Shown: positions 1 through 8,718 of the stretch, in pieces
How positions within the stretch are numbered: the stretch's first letter is position 1
Layout of the letters: each line of letters begins with the position of its first letter
Source: Niastella populi
Lineage (GTDB): Bacteria; Bacteroidota; Bacteroidia; Chitinophagales; Chitinophagaceae
Direction: 5' to 3'
Assembly: GCF_002078015.1 (NCBI RefSeq)
Contig: NZ_LWBP01000001.1
Location: forward strand, 124,001-188,000
Length of the DNA stretch: 64,000 nucleotides
Made by a program: the position numbers and the translations under genes
Notes under the pieces: model-generated
What the model was told of the DNA's origin: nothing
The model's database searches: none
What the model saw: only the letters and a program-made list of their open reading frames with translations

Positions 1-1
1 C

Positions 2-253
2 GTAGAAGAAGCCGAAATATGGATGGCTGCCGAAGATTTTGCCCGTTATTCGCAACTGGCGCCTTCCTGTTTTTATTTGCTGGGAACAGGCAATCAACAA
101 AAGGGGATCACTTCTTCTTTACATACAACGACATTCGATGTAGATGAGGAAGCGCTGGCAACCAGTATGGGGCTGATGTCGTTTACGGCCATTCAACTGT
201 TAGGTACCCCGTTACGGCCCGATCGGGATGAGCATGAACTGCAACAGGGATGA
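2..253 (+). CDS. M20-family amidohydrolase/peptidase, C-terminal fragment
   Basis: Last 83 codons of a gene that enters from the left edge. The reading frame is open from base 2. The peptide has the M20 signature around MAAEDFARY (a metal-site region in M20D amidohydrolases), a P-x-x-FYLLGTG stretch, and a later LHTTTFDVDEEAL, which matches the conserved LHs-x-x-FD-x-DE-x-aL ending of N-acyl amino acid amidohydrolases. Such enzymes hydrolyse N-acylated amino acids using two metal ions. The substrate cannot be told from the tail. The gene converges on a minus-strand regulator, with a hairpin between them. Confidence 0.85.
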   Translation, partial: VEEAEIWMAAEDFARYSQLAPSCFYLLGTGNQQKGITSSLHTTTFDVDEEALATSMGLMSFTAIQLLGTPLRPDRDEHELQQG

Positions 254-273
254 TCTTACTTTTCATTCAACAG

Positions 274-295
274 AAAGGCCGGCCCCGTGGCCTTT
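274..295. terminator. Convergent-gene hairpin terminator
   Basis: Arms AAAGGCC (274-280) and GGCCTTT (289-295) form a perfect 7-bp stem with an 8-nt GC-rich loop. It lies between the M20 stop codon and the stop of the minus-strand regulator. The A/T ends of the stem give a short U tract on either strand, so it may serve both genes. Confidence 0.5.
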
Positions 296-308
296 ATATC
301 AGCAGTTG

Positions 309-1358
309 TTACAGGTGTTCTTTTGTAATACCCAGCCGTTTCAGCTTTGAATGTAGCGTGCTGGGCGGAACGCCAAGGATACCGGCAGCGCCGTCTCTTC
401 CTGCAATGCGCCCTTTGCAATGTTTCATGATCAGGATGATATGATCGCGCTCATTCTCGTCTATCGTTTTGAGCAGCCTGTCATAATTATCACGGGATGG
501 GGTAGCGGCAGGTAACTGTATATGATTGATTGTACTCCCATCAGTGAGCAATACGCTTAGTTCTATTACGTGTTCAAGCTGGCGGATGTTCCCGGGCCAC
601 GTATAGTTCACTAACTGTTCCATGGCCTTCTCATCGATATCATAAATGACCCGGTTGTTCTTTTCGCTGTACAGGCGAATAAAATGCCGGGCCAGCACAG
701 GAATTTCTTCGGGCCGGTGTCGAAGCGGTTGCAGTTGTATGGGAAATACATTCAGCCGGTAATACAGGTCGGGGCGGAATTTGCCGGCTTCAATGTCTTC
801 TTCCAGCACCCGGTTGGTAGCGGCAATGATACGTACATCTGTTTTTATACTTGTATTGCCACCTATACGTTCCAGTTCTTTTTCCTGCAATACGCGTAAT
901 AATTTTCCCTGCAGTTCTATTGGCAGTTCGCCGATCTCATCGAGGAACAAAGTGCCTTCGTGCGCCAGTTCGAATTTACCTATCCGGCGATCATACGCTC
1001 CCGTGAAGCTGCCTTTTTCATGCCCGAATAGTTCGCTTTCTATCAGGTTCACCGGCAATGCTGCACAGTTCACCTTTATCATTGGTTTTTTATAACGGGG
1101 CGAACGCTGATGAATAGCGCGGGCTATCAGTTCCTTTCCCGTACCCGTTTCGCCGAGCACCAGCACGGTACTTGCAGACGGGGCTACTTTTGAGATGAGC
1201 TGCAGCGTTTTTTTCGTTGCGGGGCTTTCGCCGATCATTTCCTCGTGATGCAGGGTTGGCAAATGTGGCGGTACCATATGGTGTTGCGTTCTTATGTTTG
1301 CGGTTTGCATAATTGTAACATTTAACCAAAGTTTCCCATTTGCGTGCCAGAACAACAT
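309..1358 (-). CDS. Sigma54-dependent AAA+ transcriptional activator without receiver domain
   Basis: 349 aa. The AAA+ sigma54-interaction domain covers about residues 40-275: Walker A GETGTGKE (69-76), the sigma54-contacting loop as GSFTGA (116-121, a Ser variant of GAFTGA) and Walker B FLDEIGE (138-144). A Fis-type helix-turn-helix ends the protein. There is no receiver or GAF domain, only about 40 residues of unassigned N terminus, so this is a stand-alone activator like PspF. An ATG at 1310 would remove a 16-residue extension and is an equally plausible start; neither has a clear ribosome binding site. Its AAA+ region closely resembles that of the neighbouring response regulator, which suggests a shared origin. 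Target promoters are unknown. Confidence 0.88.
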   Translation of the reverse strand: MLFWHANGKLWLNVTIMQTANIRTQHHMVPPHLPTLHHEEMIGESPATKKTLQLISKVAPSASTVLVLGETGTGKELIARAIHQRSPRYKKPMIKVNCAALPVNLIESELFGHEKGSFTGAYDRRIGKFELAHEGTLFLDEIGELPIELQGKLLRVLQEKELERIGGNTSIKTDVRIIAATNRVLEEDIEAGKFRPDLYYRLNVFPIQLQPLRHRPEEIPVLARHFIRLYSEKNNRVIYDIDEKAMEQLVNYTWPGNIRQLEHVIELSVLLTDGSTINHIQLPAATPSRDNYDRLLKTIDENERDHIILIMKHCKGRIAGRDGAAGILGVPPSTLHSKLKRLGITKEHL

Positions 1359-1460
1359 GGTCAGGTGAATTCGGTTTTCCGTTGTATAAAACGTTTTTGT
1401 CGCGTTTTTACATTTACCGTATATGCGATTGTTTTATGGAACTCTGAAAAAGTCCGAAGA

Positions 1461-1491
1461 AAATAAAAAAGCCTCCGAATTTTTTGGAGGC
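1461..1491 (-). terminator. Terminator of the response regulator gene
   Basis: GCCTCC (1471-1476) pairs with GGAGGC (1486-1491) across a 9-nt A/T-rich loop. On the minus strand the stem is followed by a U-rich run (plus-strand A tract 1461-1470). It sits 8 bases past the stop of the regulator at 1499. Confidence 0.75.
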
Positions 1492-1498
1492 GCTTGTA

Positions 1499-3490
1499 TC
1501 AGTTCCCGTTTTCCTTTGTTTTGGGCGTATGGTTTTTTTTGATGCCCAGCTTCTCCATTCTCGATTCAAGCGTGGTGGGTTTCATGTTTAATTTTTCTGC
1601 CGCCCCGCCTGCGCCTCTTACGCGGCCATTCGTTTCTTTCAGTATCGCTAGTATATATTCCCTTTCTGCATCCTGTTGCTGTTGTTTTACTTCATCGAGG
1701 GTGCGCGGGTGCGTTATGATGGTGGGCGACGATGTTGCCGTTTCCGGTGAATTGATCAATGGCCGGCCCCATTGAAGCGGGCTTTTGCCATCGTTCAGTA
1801 CAAATGCCTGTTCAATGATGTTCTCCATTTCCCGGATATTGCCGGGCCAGTTATACCGCATCATTTCCTCCTGCGCTTCGGGTTTTATGCCATGAAAGGC
1901 TTTACCGGTTTTCCTCGAAAATTTTTGTGCAAAAAAGCCGGCCAGCAGGGGAATGTCTTCTTTTCTTTCACGCAGGGGAGGGAGGGTAATGGGAAATACA
2001 TTCAGCCTGTAATACAGGTCGAGGCGGAATTTACCGGCGGCAATTTCCTTTTCAAGGTGCCGGTTGGTGGCGGCAATGATACGTACGTCAACTTTTATCG
2101 TATGCCGGCCGCCAATACGTTCAATTTCTTTTTCCTGTAAAACCCGTAATAATTTCGATTGCATATCGGGCGGCATTTCGCCTATTTCATCCAGAAAAAT
2201 AGTGCCGCCCTGGGCCAGTTCAAATTTGCCAATGCGTTTGTCATGGGCTCCGGTGAAGGCGCCTTTTTCATGCCCGAACAATTCGCTTTCAATTAAATTG
2301 GCGGGCAGGGCGGCGCAGTTCACTTTTACCAGTAATTTATCTTTGCGGGGCGATAAATTGTGAATGGCGCGGGCCACCAGTTCCTTTCCGGTTCCGCTTT
2401 CGCCCAGTAGCAATACCGACGTATCTACCGGCGCTACCTGGGTAACCAGATCAAATACCCGCAGCATATTGTAACTGGACCCAATGATCTCTTCAAAGTT
2501 GGCCGTTGTTTTTACTTCTTCGCGTAAATAATTCTTTTCACGTTCAAGCTGTTCGGTCAGCCGCTCTATTTCAGCAAAAGCGATCAGCCGGTCGATGGTT
2601 AGCTGTAACGCATTTTGCAGGCGTTGTAATAACTGAATATGTTCCGTTTTATAGGTGTCGGGCCGGCGGCTGTAAAATGAAAAGAGAAAAATGCTGCCTT
2701 TTGTGAGTGGCAGTGCTATGTCGAGATTGCTTTCGAGAGAAAATTTCCGGGCAAGTGACCGCTTTTCGGGAACCCGTGCGCACAGGGTTTCAAACGCATC
2801 GAGATTATACAAACCGGGTTCGTTCGTTATCATTTGGTTGATGAAGCCGGTTAGTTGTTCTGGTTGAATATTGGCCACGTTTGACAATTCTGCGAGGCGA
2901 ATGCGCTGGTATTCATTAAAACCGAGCCTGAAAAAGCTGCAGGCGCAATTGTGCCCTTCAGGCGCATTGTTCATACCCAGCAAAATGTAATCGAAGGGAA
3001 TGGCCTGCTGCAGGATCGCGGCCATCTGCTGCAAACGTTCTTCCCAACCGGCCTTACTGGTCATTATATTGGTAAGCTCTACCTGCAGTGTTTGTTCTTT
3101 ACGCAGTTTGGCCTCTATGCTATGTGCATGCCGGTAATGTGCAATTTCGAGGGCTACCAGCACATCTTTTTCGCGGAACGGTTTTACCAGGAAACCATAA
3201 GGCTGGGTGGTTTTGGCTTCCTCCATCACGGTTTCATTATTGTTGGCGGAGAGATAAACAAAGGCGATATTTTTCTCATGCAGCACCCGGGCCAGATCGA
3301 TGCCTGTTCTATTCCCTTTTAAATAGATATCGAGTATGACCAGTTCAGGATCGTGCGTTTCAATAGCTTGCATGGCGCCGTTGAACGTATCGGTGATGGC
3401 GCATACCTGGTAACCGGCATTTTTCAACGTGATGCGAAGGTCGTTAGCTACAATAAATTCATCTTCTACGATCAATATTTTTTTGTTCAT
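1499..3490 (-). CDS. REC-GAF-like-AAA+-Fis sigma54 response regulator
   Basis: 663 aa. An N-terminal receiver domain (1-120) has the acidic pair ED (9-10), phospho-acceptor D54 in [10 protein letters not shown]81 and K103. A GAF-like segment spans about 140-300 and a short coiled stretch about 305-328. The sigma54 AAA+ domain (333-560) carries Walker A GESGTGKE, an intact GAFTGA loop and FLDEIGEM. A Fis-type HTH lies near 610-655. It overlaps the upstream histidine kinase by 4 bases (ATGA), so the two are translationally coupled and form a cognate pair. Expected role: phosphorylation-dependent activation of sigma54 promoters. The GAF-like segment may sense a ligand. Expression of the pair may be affected by the frame break in the kinase. 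Confidence 0.92.
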   Translation of the reverse strand: MNKKILIVEDEFIVANDLRITLKNAGYQVCAITDTFNGAMQAIETHDPELVILDIYLKGNRTGIDLARVLHEKNIAFVYLSANNNETVMEEAKTTQPYGFLVKPFREKDVLVALEIAHYRHAHSIEAKLRKEQTLQVELTNIMTSKAGWEERLQQMAAILQQAIPFDYILLGMNNAPEGHNCACSFFRLGFNEYQRIRLAELSNVANIQPEQLTGFINQMITNEPGLYNLDAFETLCARVPEKRSLARKFSLESNLDIALPLTKGSIFLFSFYSRRPDTYKTEHIQLLQRLQNALQLTIDRLIAFAEIERLTEQLEREKNYLREEVKTTANFEEIIGSSYNMLRVFDLVTQVAPVDTSVLLLGESGTGKELVARAIHNLSPRKDKLLVKVNCAALPANLIESELFGHEKGAFTGAHDKRIGKFELAQGGTIFLDEIGEMPPDMQSKLLRVLQEKEIERIGGRHTIKVDVRIIAATNRHLEKEIAAGKFRLDLYYRLNVFPITLPPLRERKEDIPLLAGFFAQKFSRKTGKAFHGIKPEAQEEMMRYNWPGNIREMENIIEQAFVLNDGKSPLQWGRPLINSPETATSSPTIITHPRTLDEVKQQQQDAEREYILAILKETNGRVRGAGGAAEKLNMKPTTLESRMEKLGIKKNHTPKTKENGN

Positions 3491-5532
3491 ACAAGCATTG
3501 ATTTGGCCGGTTCAAAAGAAATTTTAATCGTAACGCCATTCTGTTGCAGCACATCGAAGGTGCCATCGAGCTGACGGCAAAGTCCCTGCATCAGGCTCAT
3601 GCCGAGCGATTCGGTTTGTTGCCAGTCGAAATCCGGCGGTAAGCCAATGCCATCGTCCTGTATGGTCAGTTCAATGGGGCCTTTTACTTTTTTATACATG
3701 CTGATATCGATCTGTCCTTTTCGTTCGTTTGGGAAGGCATATTTAACCGCGTTGGTCACCGCTTCGTTAATGATAAGGCCGGTTGGCACCGCCTGGGTTA
3801 CATCGAGCTTTACGGGGTCTATAAGCAACCGGAAGTTTATGCGGTGGCTGGTGTCGAGGCTGTCGGCCAGGTATTCGGCAACTTCTTTCACATACGAGGC
3901 CATATCTATTTCGGTTAGCTGCTCATCGCTCTGGTACAGTTTGCGGTGGATGAGGGAAATGGCATGTACGCGATGCCGGCTTTCGTGAATGGCGTTGAGT
4001 GCCGCCTCATCTTTTAAGTAAGCCGACTGGGTGTTCAGCAGGCTCATTACTACCTGCAGGTTATTTTTAACACGGTGGTTGATCTCTTTCATGAGCCATT
4101 CTTTTTCCTGCAGCAGTTTGTCTTTTTCGGCGGTGATCATTTTTTCTTCCTGCACCATTTTTTCGAGCACCTGGTTTTGCCGGTTGATCTCGGCCTGTTT
4201 GTTCTGCAGCAGTTGATTGGCCCGTTGTTTTACCCGGTAACGGTTGAAGATCACAAGTAGTAACAAAAGCAACAGCACCGAACCGGCGATCATGAAATTG
4301 CGCAGGGTGTTTCCCTGTTGAATGGCTTTTTGCTGCAATTTTGCCTGCGTATTCAGTAGGTTCAGTTCGCTGTTCTTTTGATCGGTTTCGTATTGCACCG
4401 CGATCTCGATCAGTTGCCTGTCGAGTTGGTTTTCCTGCAACAGATCGAAATACCGTTTGTATTCCTGGTAATGCCTGAGCGCCGAAGCATAATTGCCCGT
4501 TATACTATCCAGTTTATAATGAATTTTATTAGTAACCTCCAGGATGAAAACGGAGCCAAGCATTTTGCCGAATTGGTAGGCGCTGTCATTGTAGTATTTG
4601 GCTTTGTCGTATTGTTTCAACCCATAATAGATTTCTGCCCCCCTAGACATAAACACGCCCTCAAGCTCTTTGTTATATGAAGGCCGGTTTTGATATTGTA
4701 ATCTTTTTAAAAAGTAAGATTCAGCTTTTTTGAAATCATTTTTATAGAAATATATGTCTGTATATAGTGCATTCACATTATCCATAGCGTCAGCAACTTC
4801 TTTAGCAGCCGGTGCCAGGTAATTTTCTAAAAGATCCAGGGCTTCATCGCATTTTAACCGGGCTGCAAGCGTTGAAATTATATTATTCATAAACTGTCTC
4901 GCTATCCTGCTGCCAGGATCCCACCTGCCATGGGTATAGGAATCCAGTCCCTTTTTATAATAAATTTCCGCTTTGTCGAAGTTCCCAAGATCAAAGTAGA
5001 TCTGTGCCAGCCGCTGATAAAATGTAAAGATATAGGCGGTGTCTTTAACCTTTTGGGAATGATCAATAGTTGCTATAGCATAGCGAAGGGCTTCTTTGCG
5101 GTTGCCAACACTTCTATAACAGGGTACCAGCAGATCGGTGGTATAGTGGATCTTTATGTCGCCTGTTTTTTTCTGGAATTCCAAAAGGCTCAAAAGTTCC
5201 TGAATGGCCAGTTCATATTTACGTTGATTTAAATGGAAGTCGGCAATGTCTTTCAGGATAAACGCTTCCTTTATTACATCTCCCGCTTCCCTGATAAAAT
5301 GCAATGCGCTATCGAACAACCGGCTTTTTTTTAATGAATCGTCCATGGGGGTTATCCTTGCCCTGAAGAGGCAGACATCTGCGAGTCCCGGGTTATATTT
5401 TGCCGTTGTATAGGAAGCCATTGCTTTTTGCAGCTGGCTGTTTACTTTTTCCTGATCTTTATTAACATGATATCCTTTGGCTTCAAAGAGGTAACAGTTT
5501 CCGAGGCCCTGCTCATAATTCAGTTTTTGCAA
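3487..5532 (-). CDS. TPR sensor histidine kinase (HisKA_2 type), main body
   Basis: 681 codons from a TTG used here as nominal start. TPR-like helical repeats fill the first 380 residues or so. One membrane helix lies near 415-435 ([17 protein letters not shown]). A coiled coil follows, then a HisKA_2 dimerisation region with [12 protein letters not shown] (phospho-acceptor His about residue 486) and a HATPase domain with N box [13 protein letters not shown] and DDGIGLPP. The first TPR and signal peptide are encoded in another frame just upstream (5520-5816). The [13 protein letters not shown] start looks like the middle of a TPR, so the true gene probably ran 5816-3487 and is split by one indel. 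It is coupled to the sigma54 response regulator. Alternatives to mutation: sequencing error or programmed frameshifting. Confidence 0.85.
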   Translation of the reverse strand: MQKLNYEQGLGNCYLFEAKGYHVNKDQEKVNSQLQKAMASYTTAKYNPGLADVCLFRARITPMDDSLKKSRLFDSALHFIREAGDVIKEAFILKDIADFHLNQRKYELAIQELLSLLEFQKKTGDIKIHYTTDLLVPCYRSVGNRKEALRYAIATIDHSQKVKDTAYIFTFYQRLAQIYFDLGNFDKAEIYYKKGLDSYTHGRWDPGSRIARQFMNNIISTLAARLKCDEALDLLENYLAPAAKEVADAMDNVNALYTDIYFYKNDFKKAESYFLKRLQYQNRPSYNKELEGVFMSRGAEIYYGLKQYDKAKYYNDSAYQFGKMLGSVFILEVTNKIHYKLDSITGNYASALRHYQEYKRYFDLLQENQLDRQLIEIAVQYETDQKNSELNLLNTQAKLQQKAIQQGNTLRNFMIAGSVLLLLLLLVIFNRYRVKQRANQLLQNKQAEINRQNQVLEKMVQEEKMITAEKDKLLQEKEWLMKEINHRVKNNLQVVMSLLNTQSAYLKDEAALNAIHESRHRVHAISLIHRKLYQSDEQLTEIDMASYVKEVAEYLADSLDTSHRINFRLLIDPVKLDVTQAVPTGLIINEAVTNAVKYAFPNERKGQIDISMYKKVKGPIELTIQDDGIGLPPDFDWQQTESLGMSLMQGLCRQLDGTFDVLQQNGVTIKISFEPAKSMLV

Positions 5533-5816
5533 AGCCTGGCAGCAGCAGCAGCCGTTTTGAAATAGGTGACCGAATCTTCTGCACCCTGATAAAAGTACTT
5601 CGAATAATAGTTGGCAAGCAGTTTTATGTAATTGTTCGCTTTGGCGGTATCATCCGGCGCTTTGGCGATCAGCCCGATCAGGCTGTCGCGTTCAGCCGCT
5701 AAATTATTTTGTGCCGCCAGCCGGGCACAGCAGGTGAGTAAGATGGAAACCGCTACAATGACATATCGGGTGTTACGCACAAAACAGTTGTTTGGTTTAA
5801 GTATGATTACAGGCAA
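5520..5816 (-). pseudogene. N-terminal part of the TPR histidine kinase, frameshifted
   Basis: 98 codons encoding a signal peptide (VIVAVSILLTCCARLAAQ) and the start of a periplasmic TPR region that stops at CKN. The next frame continues as [15 protein letters not shown], the usual TPR continuation, and overlaps this ORF by 13 bases. The join lies next to a GCT-repeat and a run of five A (minus strand), sites prone to slippage. No ATG is available: the start is TTG at 5816 or GTG at 5780, the latter giving a compact signal peptide. Read as the 5' piece of the kinase gene rather than as an independent gene. Confidence 0.6.
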
Positions 5817-6155
5817 AAAATCGTCCAGCCTTGCTAAAGAAAGTAAACGGGGCCGGTTAACCGGTTGCGTATTCTATAAAGATCATTGGATTGCGTTTGC
5901 CGGAGAATAAATGCGGGTAACGTTCATGCCTATAGTCCGGCAGCTATCGCCTTTAAAAATACGGGAATTTCGGAGATTTTCGGAGTACTCCGGGATTTTC
6001 GGAGCATAATGAATGCCGGTAACATCATTTTATGGGGCAAAGGGCAATGTTGAACATGATCAGGCAATTATACCGGCGCCCCGGGGCCGCTTTGTAAGGT
6101 GGTATAGTAGTTGATCATTTTGTTGTTCGACTAAAACAACGGGTTGAAACAACTT
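5817..6155. other. Divergent intergenic region, kinase operon / SnoaL-like gene
   Basis: 339 bases without a coding frame. It must hold the promoters of the minus-strand kinase-regulator operon and the plus-strand SnoaL-like gene. I see no clear TAnnTTTG or -24/-12 box. The notable content is the triple ATTTTCGGAG array listed separately. Confidence 0.5.
5966..6004. promoter_or_regulatory. Triple ATTTTCGGAG array with palindrome, candidate activator site
   Basis: Three copies of a 10-bp word, AATTTCGGAG (5966-5975), ATTTTCGGAG (5976-5985) and ATTTTCGGAG (5995-6004), at spacings of 10 and 19 bases, close to helical phasing. A perfect 12-bp palindrome CGGAGTACTCCG (5981-5992) overlaps copy two. 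It lies 150-190 bases upstream of the kinase start, a normal distance for an enhancer-type site. Assignment to a regulator is inference. Confidence 0.45.
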
Positions 6156-6545
6156 ATGACGCTGGCCTTACTTACTATCCGCGATCTGTATGCATCCATG
6201 GAGCAGGGAAACATTGGCAAACTGGTGATTGCTTTGGATGATGGCGTTTGGGTATACACCGCGCAGTGTATGGGCGGCAACAGGCGCGGCCGCGAAGGTA
6301 TACTGCAACAGGTGCCGGCCTTTTACCGGCCAGGCACCGGTATCAAAAAGAACGCAGATCATTTCGTTGAGCAGGGAAGTATGATCATTGTGCTGGGAAA
6401 CATCCAGATCACTGTTCCCGGGGCCAGTATCGGCAGTATGACTTTTGTCGATGTGTGGCGTTTCGAGAATGGCAATATTAGCTCGGTGAATTTTTATTAC
6501 CGCGATCCGGAGGAGTTATACGTTTATCTTGAGCATTTTTCGTAA
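6156..6545 (+). CDS. SnoaL-like / NTF2-fold protein
   Basis: 129 aa with the layout of small alpha+beta-barrel SnoaL-like proteins: an N-terminal helix (IRDLYASMEQGN), the strand LDDGVWVYTAQ, a glycine-rich turn followed by GREGILQQVPAFY, and the final strands MTFVDVWRFENGNISSVNFYYRDPEEL, where FVDVWRF-x-[DN]GKI is the most typical family motif. These proteins act as small-molecule isomerases, hydrolases or binding scaffolds; the substrate is not predictable. ATG 6156 is chosen over an in-frame TTG at 6144. It is a single-gene unit converging on the eCIS ATPase gene. Confidence 0.7.
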   Translation: MTLALLTIRDLYASMEQGNIGKLVIALDDGVWVYTAQCMGGNRRGREGILQQVPAFYRPGTGIKKNADHFVEQGSMIIVLGNIQITVPGASIGSMTFVDVWRFENGNISSVNFYYRDPEELYVYLEHFS

Positions 6546-6556
6546 AGTAATTATTT

Positions 6557-6586
6557 CGTTCCGAAGGCTGCCGGCCTATTGGAACG
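6557..6586. terminator. Weak hairpin at the 3' end of the eCIS operon
   Basis: CGTTCC (6557-6562) pairs with GGAACG (6581-6586), and an inner AGGC/GCCT pair extends the stem. It overlaps the stop codon of the ATPase gene. There is no U tract on the minus strand, so termination is uncertain. Confidence 0.3.
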
Positions 6587-7940
6587 GCTTCCCTTCCTTC
6601 ATCATTTCCTTCTGAATGCCCTGCAGTACATCGCTGAGGTAAATGGTTAGTTTGTCGTTGGCGTCGCTATCGTGCCCGTTACGGCGTTCCAGCGCTTTCA
6701 GACTGGCATAGTGCACTACGTTGATGATACTGCCGCCGGCCATTTCATATTTCTTTACCAGATCAGGAACGTCTACGCTGCCGGCGTCATTGCCGGGGGC
6801 GGCCGGTTCTTTGGCAAATAAGGCATTTTCAGGAAATGATTTTTTCCAGATCTGCATGCGTTCGCCGGCATCGGGGAAAGGAAAGCGAAGCGTGGCGTTG
6901 AAACGGCGCATAAAGGCGTCGTCGATATTGCTTTTCATATTCGTGGCCAGAATGATCAGTCCATTGTAATCTTCAATACGCTGCAACAGGTACGATACTT
7001 CCTGGTTGGCGTATTTGTCGTGTGCGTCGCGAACGCTGGTACGTTTGCCGAACAGGGCATCGGCTTCGTCAAAGAACAGGATCCAGCCTTTGTCTTCGGC
7101 GCGGGCAAAAAGCATTTCGAGGTTCTTTTCGGTTTCGCCTATGTATTTGCTCACCACCATCGACAGATCGATCTTATACACTTCTTTACCCATTTCATTG
7201 CCGAGGATGCCGGCGGTGAGTGTTTTGCCGGTGCCGGGTGTACCATAAAACAGGGCGCGGTAGCCTTTTTTGATCCGGTCTTTCATGCCATATTCATTCA
7301 TCAATTGCTGGTTGTATTTTAGCCAGCTCCTGATCTCTTCTATCTGTTTTTTCAGGTCGTCATTGATCACCAGTGAGGCCCATGTTCTGCTTTCCCCGAT
7401 GCGTTTGGCCGGGAACGTGGTACTGAAATGGGGTGGGGAGGGTTTGCCAATTAAAAAGGTGTCGATATAATCGGGCGACATAATAATACGGCCGCTCATG
7501 GCCGGCTCGCCGGTCGGCAGTTCTTCCAGCCACAGGATCTTTTTCTTTGCAAACAGGTGTTGCGAACCGAATAGCTGTTGCACCTGCATTCGCTGGGCCA
7601 GTTGCCCGCCAGCCAGCAGGAAGAGCAGCGTTTCACCGGTGGGTAAAAAGGTGCGCGAATTCTTTCCCCGTACGCCGCCGATCCTTGGAAAATTACCCGG
7701 GTCGCTCAGTTTGCCTTCCACGGCGCTATCGAACAGATCGGGTTGTACATGCGGCGCCAGCGCTACCAGCAGCAGCGTTGCTTCATGTACGTTGAGTTTG
7801 TTCCGGTGCACAAAATCGGCCAGCGGATAATGCCATTGGTCGAGGGTAGGCATCACCGGCTCTGCTTCCTCACTGCCCGATGGAAAATATCCGTTGAGCC
7901 GGTACCTGACCAGTTGTTCAAGATATATGAGTTCTTTCAT
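6576..7940 (-). CDS. eCIS AAA+ ATPase (Afp15-like)
   Basis: 454 aa. The first 190 residues are the variable helical domain usual in eCIS ATPases. The C-terminal half is an AAA+ module: Walker A GTPGTGKT (233-240), Walker B FFDEADALFGKR (289-300), sensor 1 LATNMKSNID and arginine finger MRRF. This is the conserved ATPase of contractile injection clusters (Afp15/PVC15), needed for particle assembly or maturation in the related Afp system. It is the last gene of the eCIS operon, 35 bases after the immunity-like gene. Its position after the cargo genes suggests the cluster is one transcription unit. Length and motifs are normal. Confidence 0.9.
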   Translation of the reverse strand: MKELIYLEQLVRYRLNGYFPSGSEEAEPVMPTLDQWHYPLADFVHRNKLNVHEATLLLVALAPHVQPDLFDSAVEGKLSDPGNFPRIGGVRGKNSRTFLPTGETLLFLLAGGQLAQRMQVQQLFGSQHLFAKKKILWLEELPTGEPAMSGRIIMSPDYIDTFLIGKPSPPHFSTTFPAKRIGESRTWASLVINDDLKKQIEEIRSWLKYNQQLMNEYGMKDRIKKGYRALFYGTPGTGKTLTAGILGNEMGKEVYKIDLSMVVSKYIGETEKNLEMLFARAEDKGWILFFDEADALFGKRTSVRDAHDKYANQEVSYLLQRIEDYNGLIILATNMKSNIDDAFMRRFNATLRFPFPDAGERMQIWKKSFPENALFAKEPAAPGNDAGSVDVPDLVKKYEMAGGSIINVVHYASLKALERRNGHDSDANDKLTIYLSDVLQGIQKEMMKEGKPFQ

Positions 7941-7975
7941 TACAGTGCTTTTGTGTTTTGATCGATCGGTATTTG

Positions 7976-8710
7976 TTATTGTATAAGCCGGCCGCCCACA
8001 TCGGGGTAGGCATCGAACATGCTGATCAGCAGTTGCAGGTCTTCGCGGTTTTCAATACTCAAAACGTTTTCGGTGAGCTGAAATAACAGTCCCGCATCAG
8101 CGGTTTGTTTTACTGAGAACACCTGTTCTTTAAGTGTATTGTAGTTTACCCGCATCTGCTCAACGGTTGTTTTGCTCCAGTAATTGATCCACGCCATGCC
8201 GGAAGGAATAAAAGGGCCGCGGTATTTTGCAGGGGGCTTTAACCGGGGCAGGCCCAGCTTCGCGGCTATTTCAAACCCCACTGGCTGCAGCTGCAGGGCT
8301 GCATACCCTTCTGTATTGCTGTCGTTCATAACAGCCCAGTATGGGCGCCACAGGGCAATCAGTTCTTCCATGAAACTGAGGTAAGAAGCGGCCGGCTGCA
8401 CTTCATCCGACATTTCAATAAGGATATACCATACATTTTCACCTGCATAACCAAATGGTTTTTTAAGGGCAAAACCGGAAAGCTCAACCATCAACCGCTC
8501 GTTGCCATTGGTGATCAGGGGTATGCGTTCGTTATGGTGAATGGTATCTTTAATAAATAACGGGGCGTCTTCCAGTAGTACCAGTTCTCCTTCTATATCA
8601 ATTGTTTTATCAAAGGCATCGCCGGGGAACTGCCGGGTCAGCAGATCAAGTACCGGCTGAACCGGCACAGGCGTATTGAAAGGACAAAATAATTTTACCA
8701 GTTTGCTCAT
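7976..8710 (-). CDS. Imm52/DUF5953-like immunity protein, cognate to the upstream nuclease cargo
   Basis: 244 aa from ATG 8710, 8 bases after the cargo stop; a TTG at 8725 would give a slight overlap and is less likely. It shows the pattern I know from DUF5953/Imm52 proteins: an N-terminal strand, a central PLITNGNERLMVELSG, the block LPRLKPPAKYRGPFIPSGM-AWINYWS and a terminal MFDAYPDVGGR. In myxobacteria this family often sits beside DUF6310 nuclease-like proteins, and the gene just upstream ends in such a domain. No signal peptide, so it is cytosolic, as expected for neutralising an intracellular nuclease. Family recall is from memory without a search; the pairing itself is strong contextual support. 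Confidence 0.72.
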   Translation of the reverse strand: MSKLVKLFCPFNTPVPVQPVLDLLTRQFPGDAFDKTIDIEGELVLLEDAPLFIKDTIHHNERIPLITNGNERLMVELSGFALKKPFGYAGENVWYILIEMSDEVQPAASYLSFMEELIALWRPYWAVMNDSNTEGYAALQLQPVGFEIAAKLGLPRLKPPAKYRGPFIPSGMAWINYWSKTTVEQMRVNYNTLKEQVFSVKQTADAGLLFQLTENVLSIENREDLQLLISMFDAYPDVGGRLIQ

Positions 8711-8718
8711 ACTACAAA

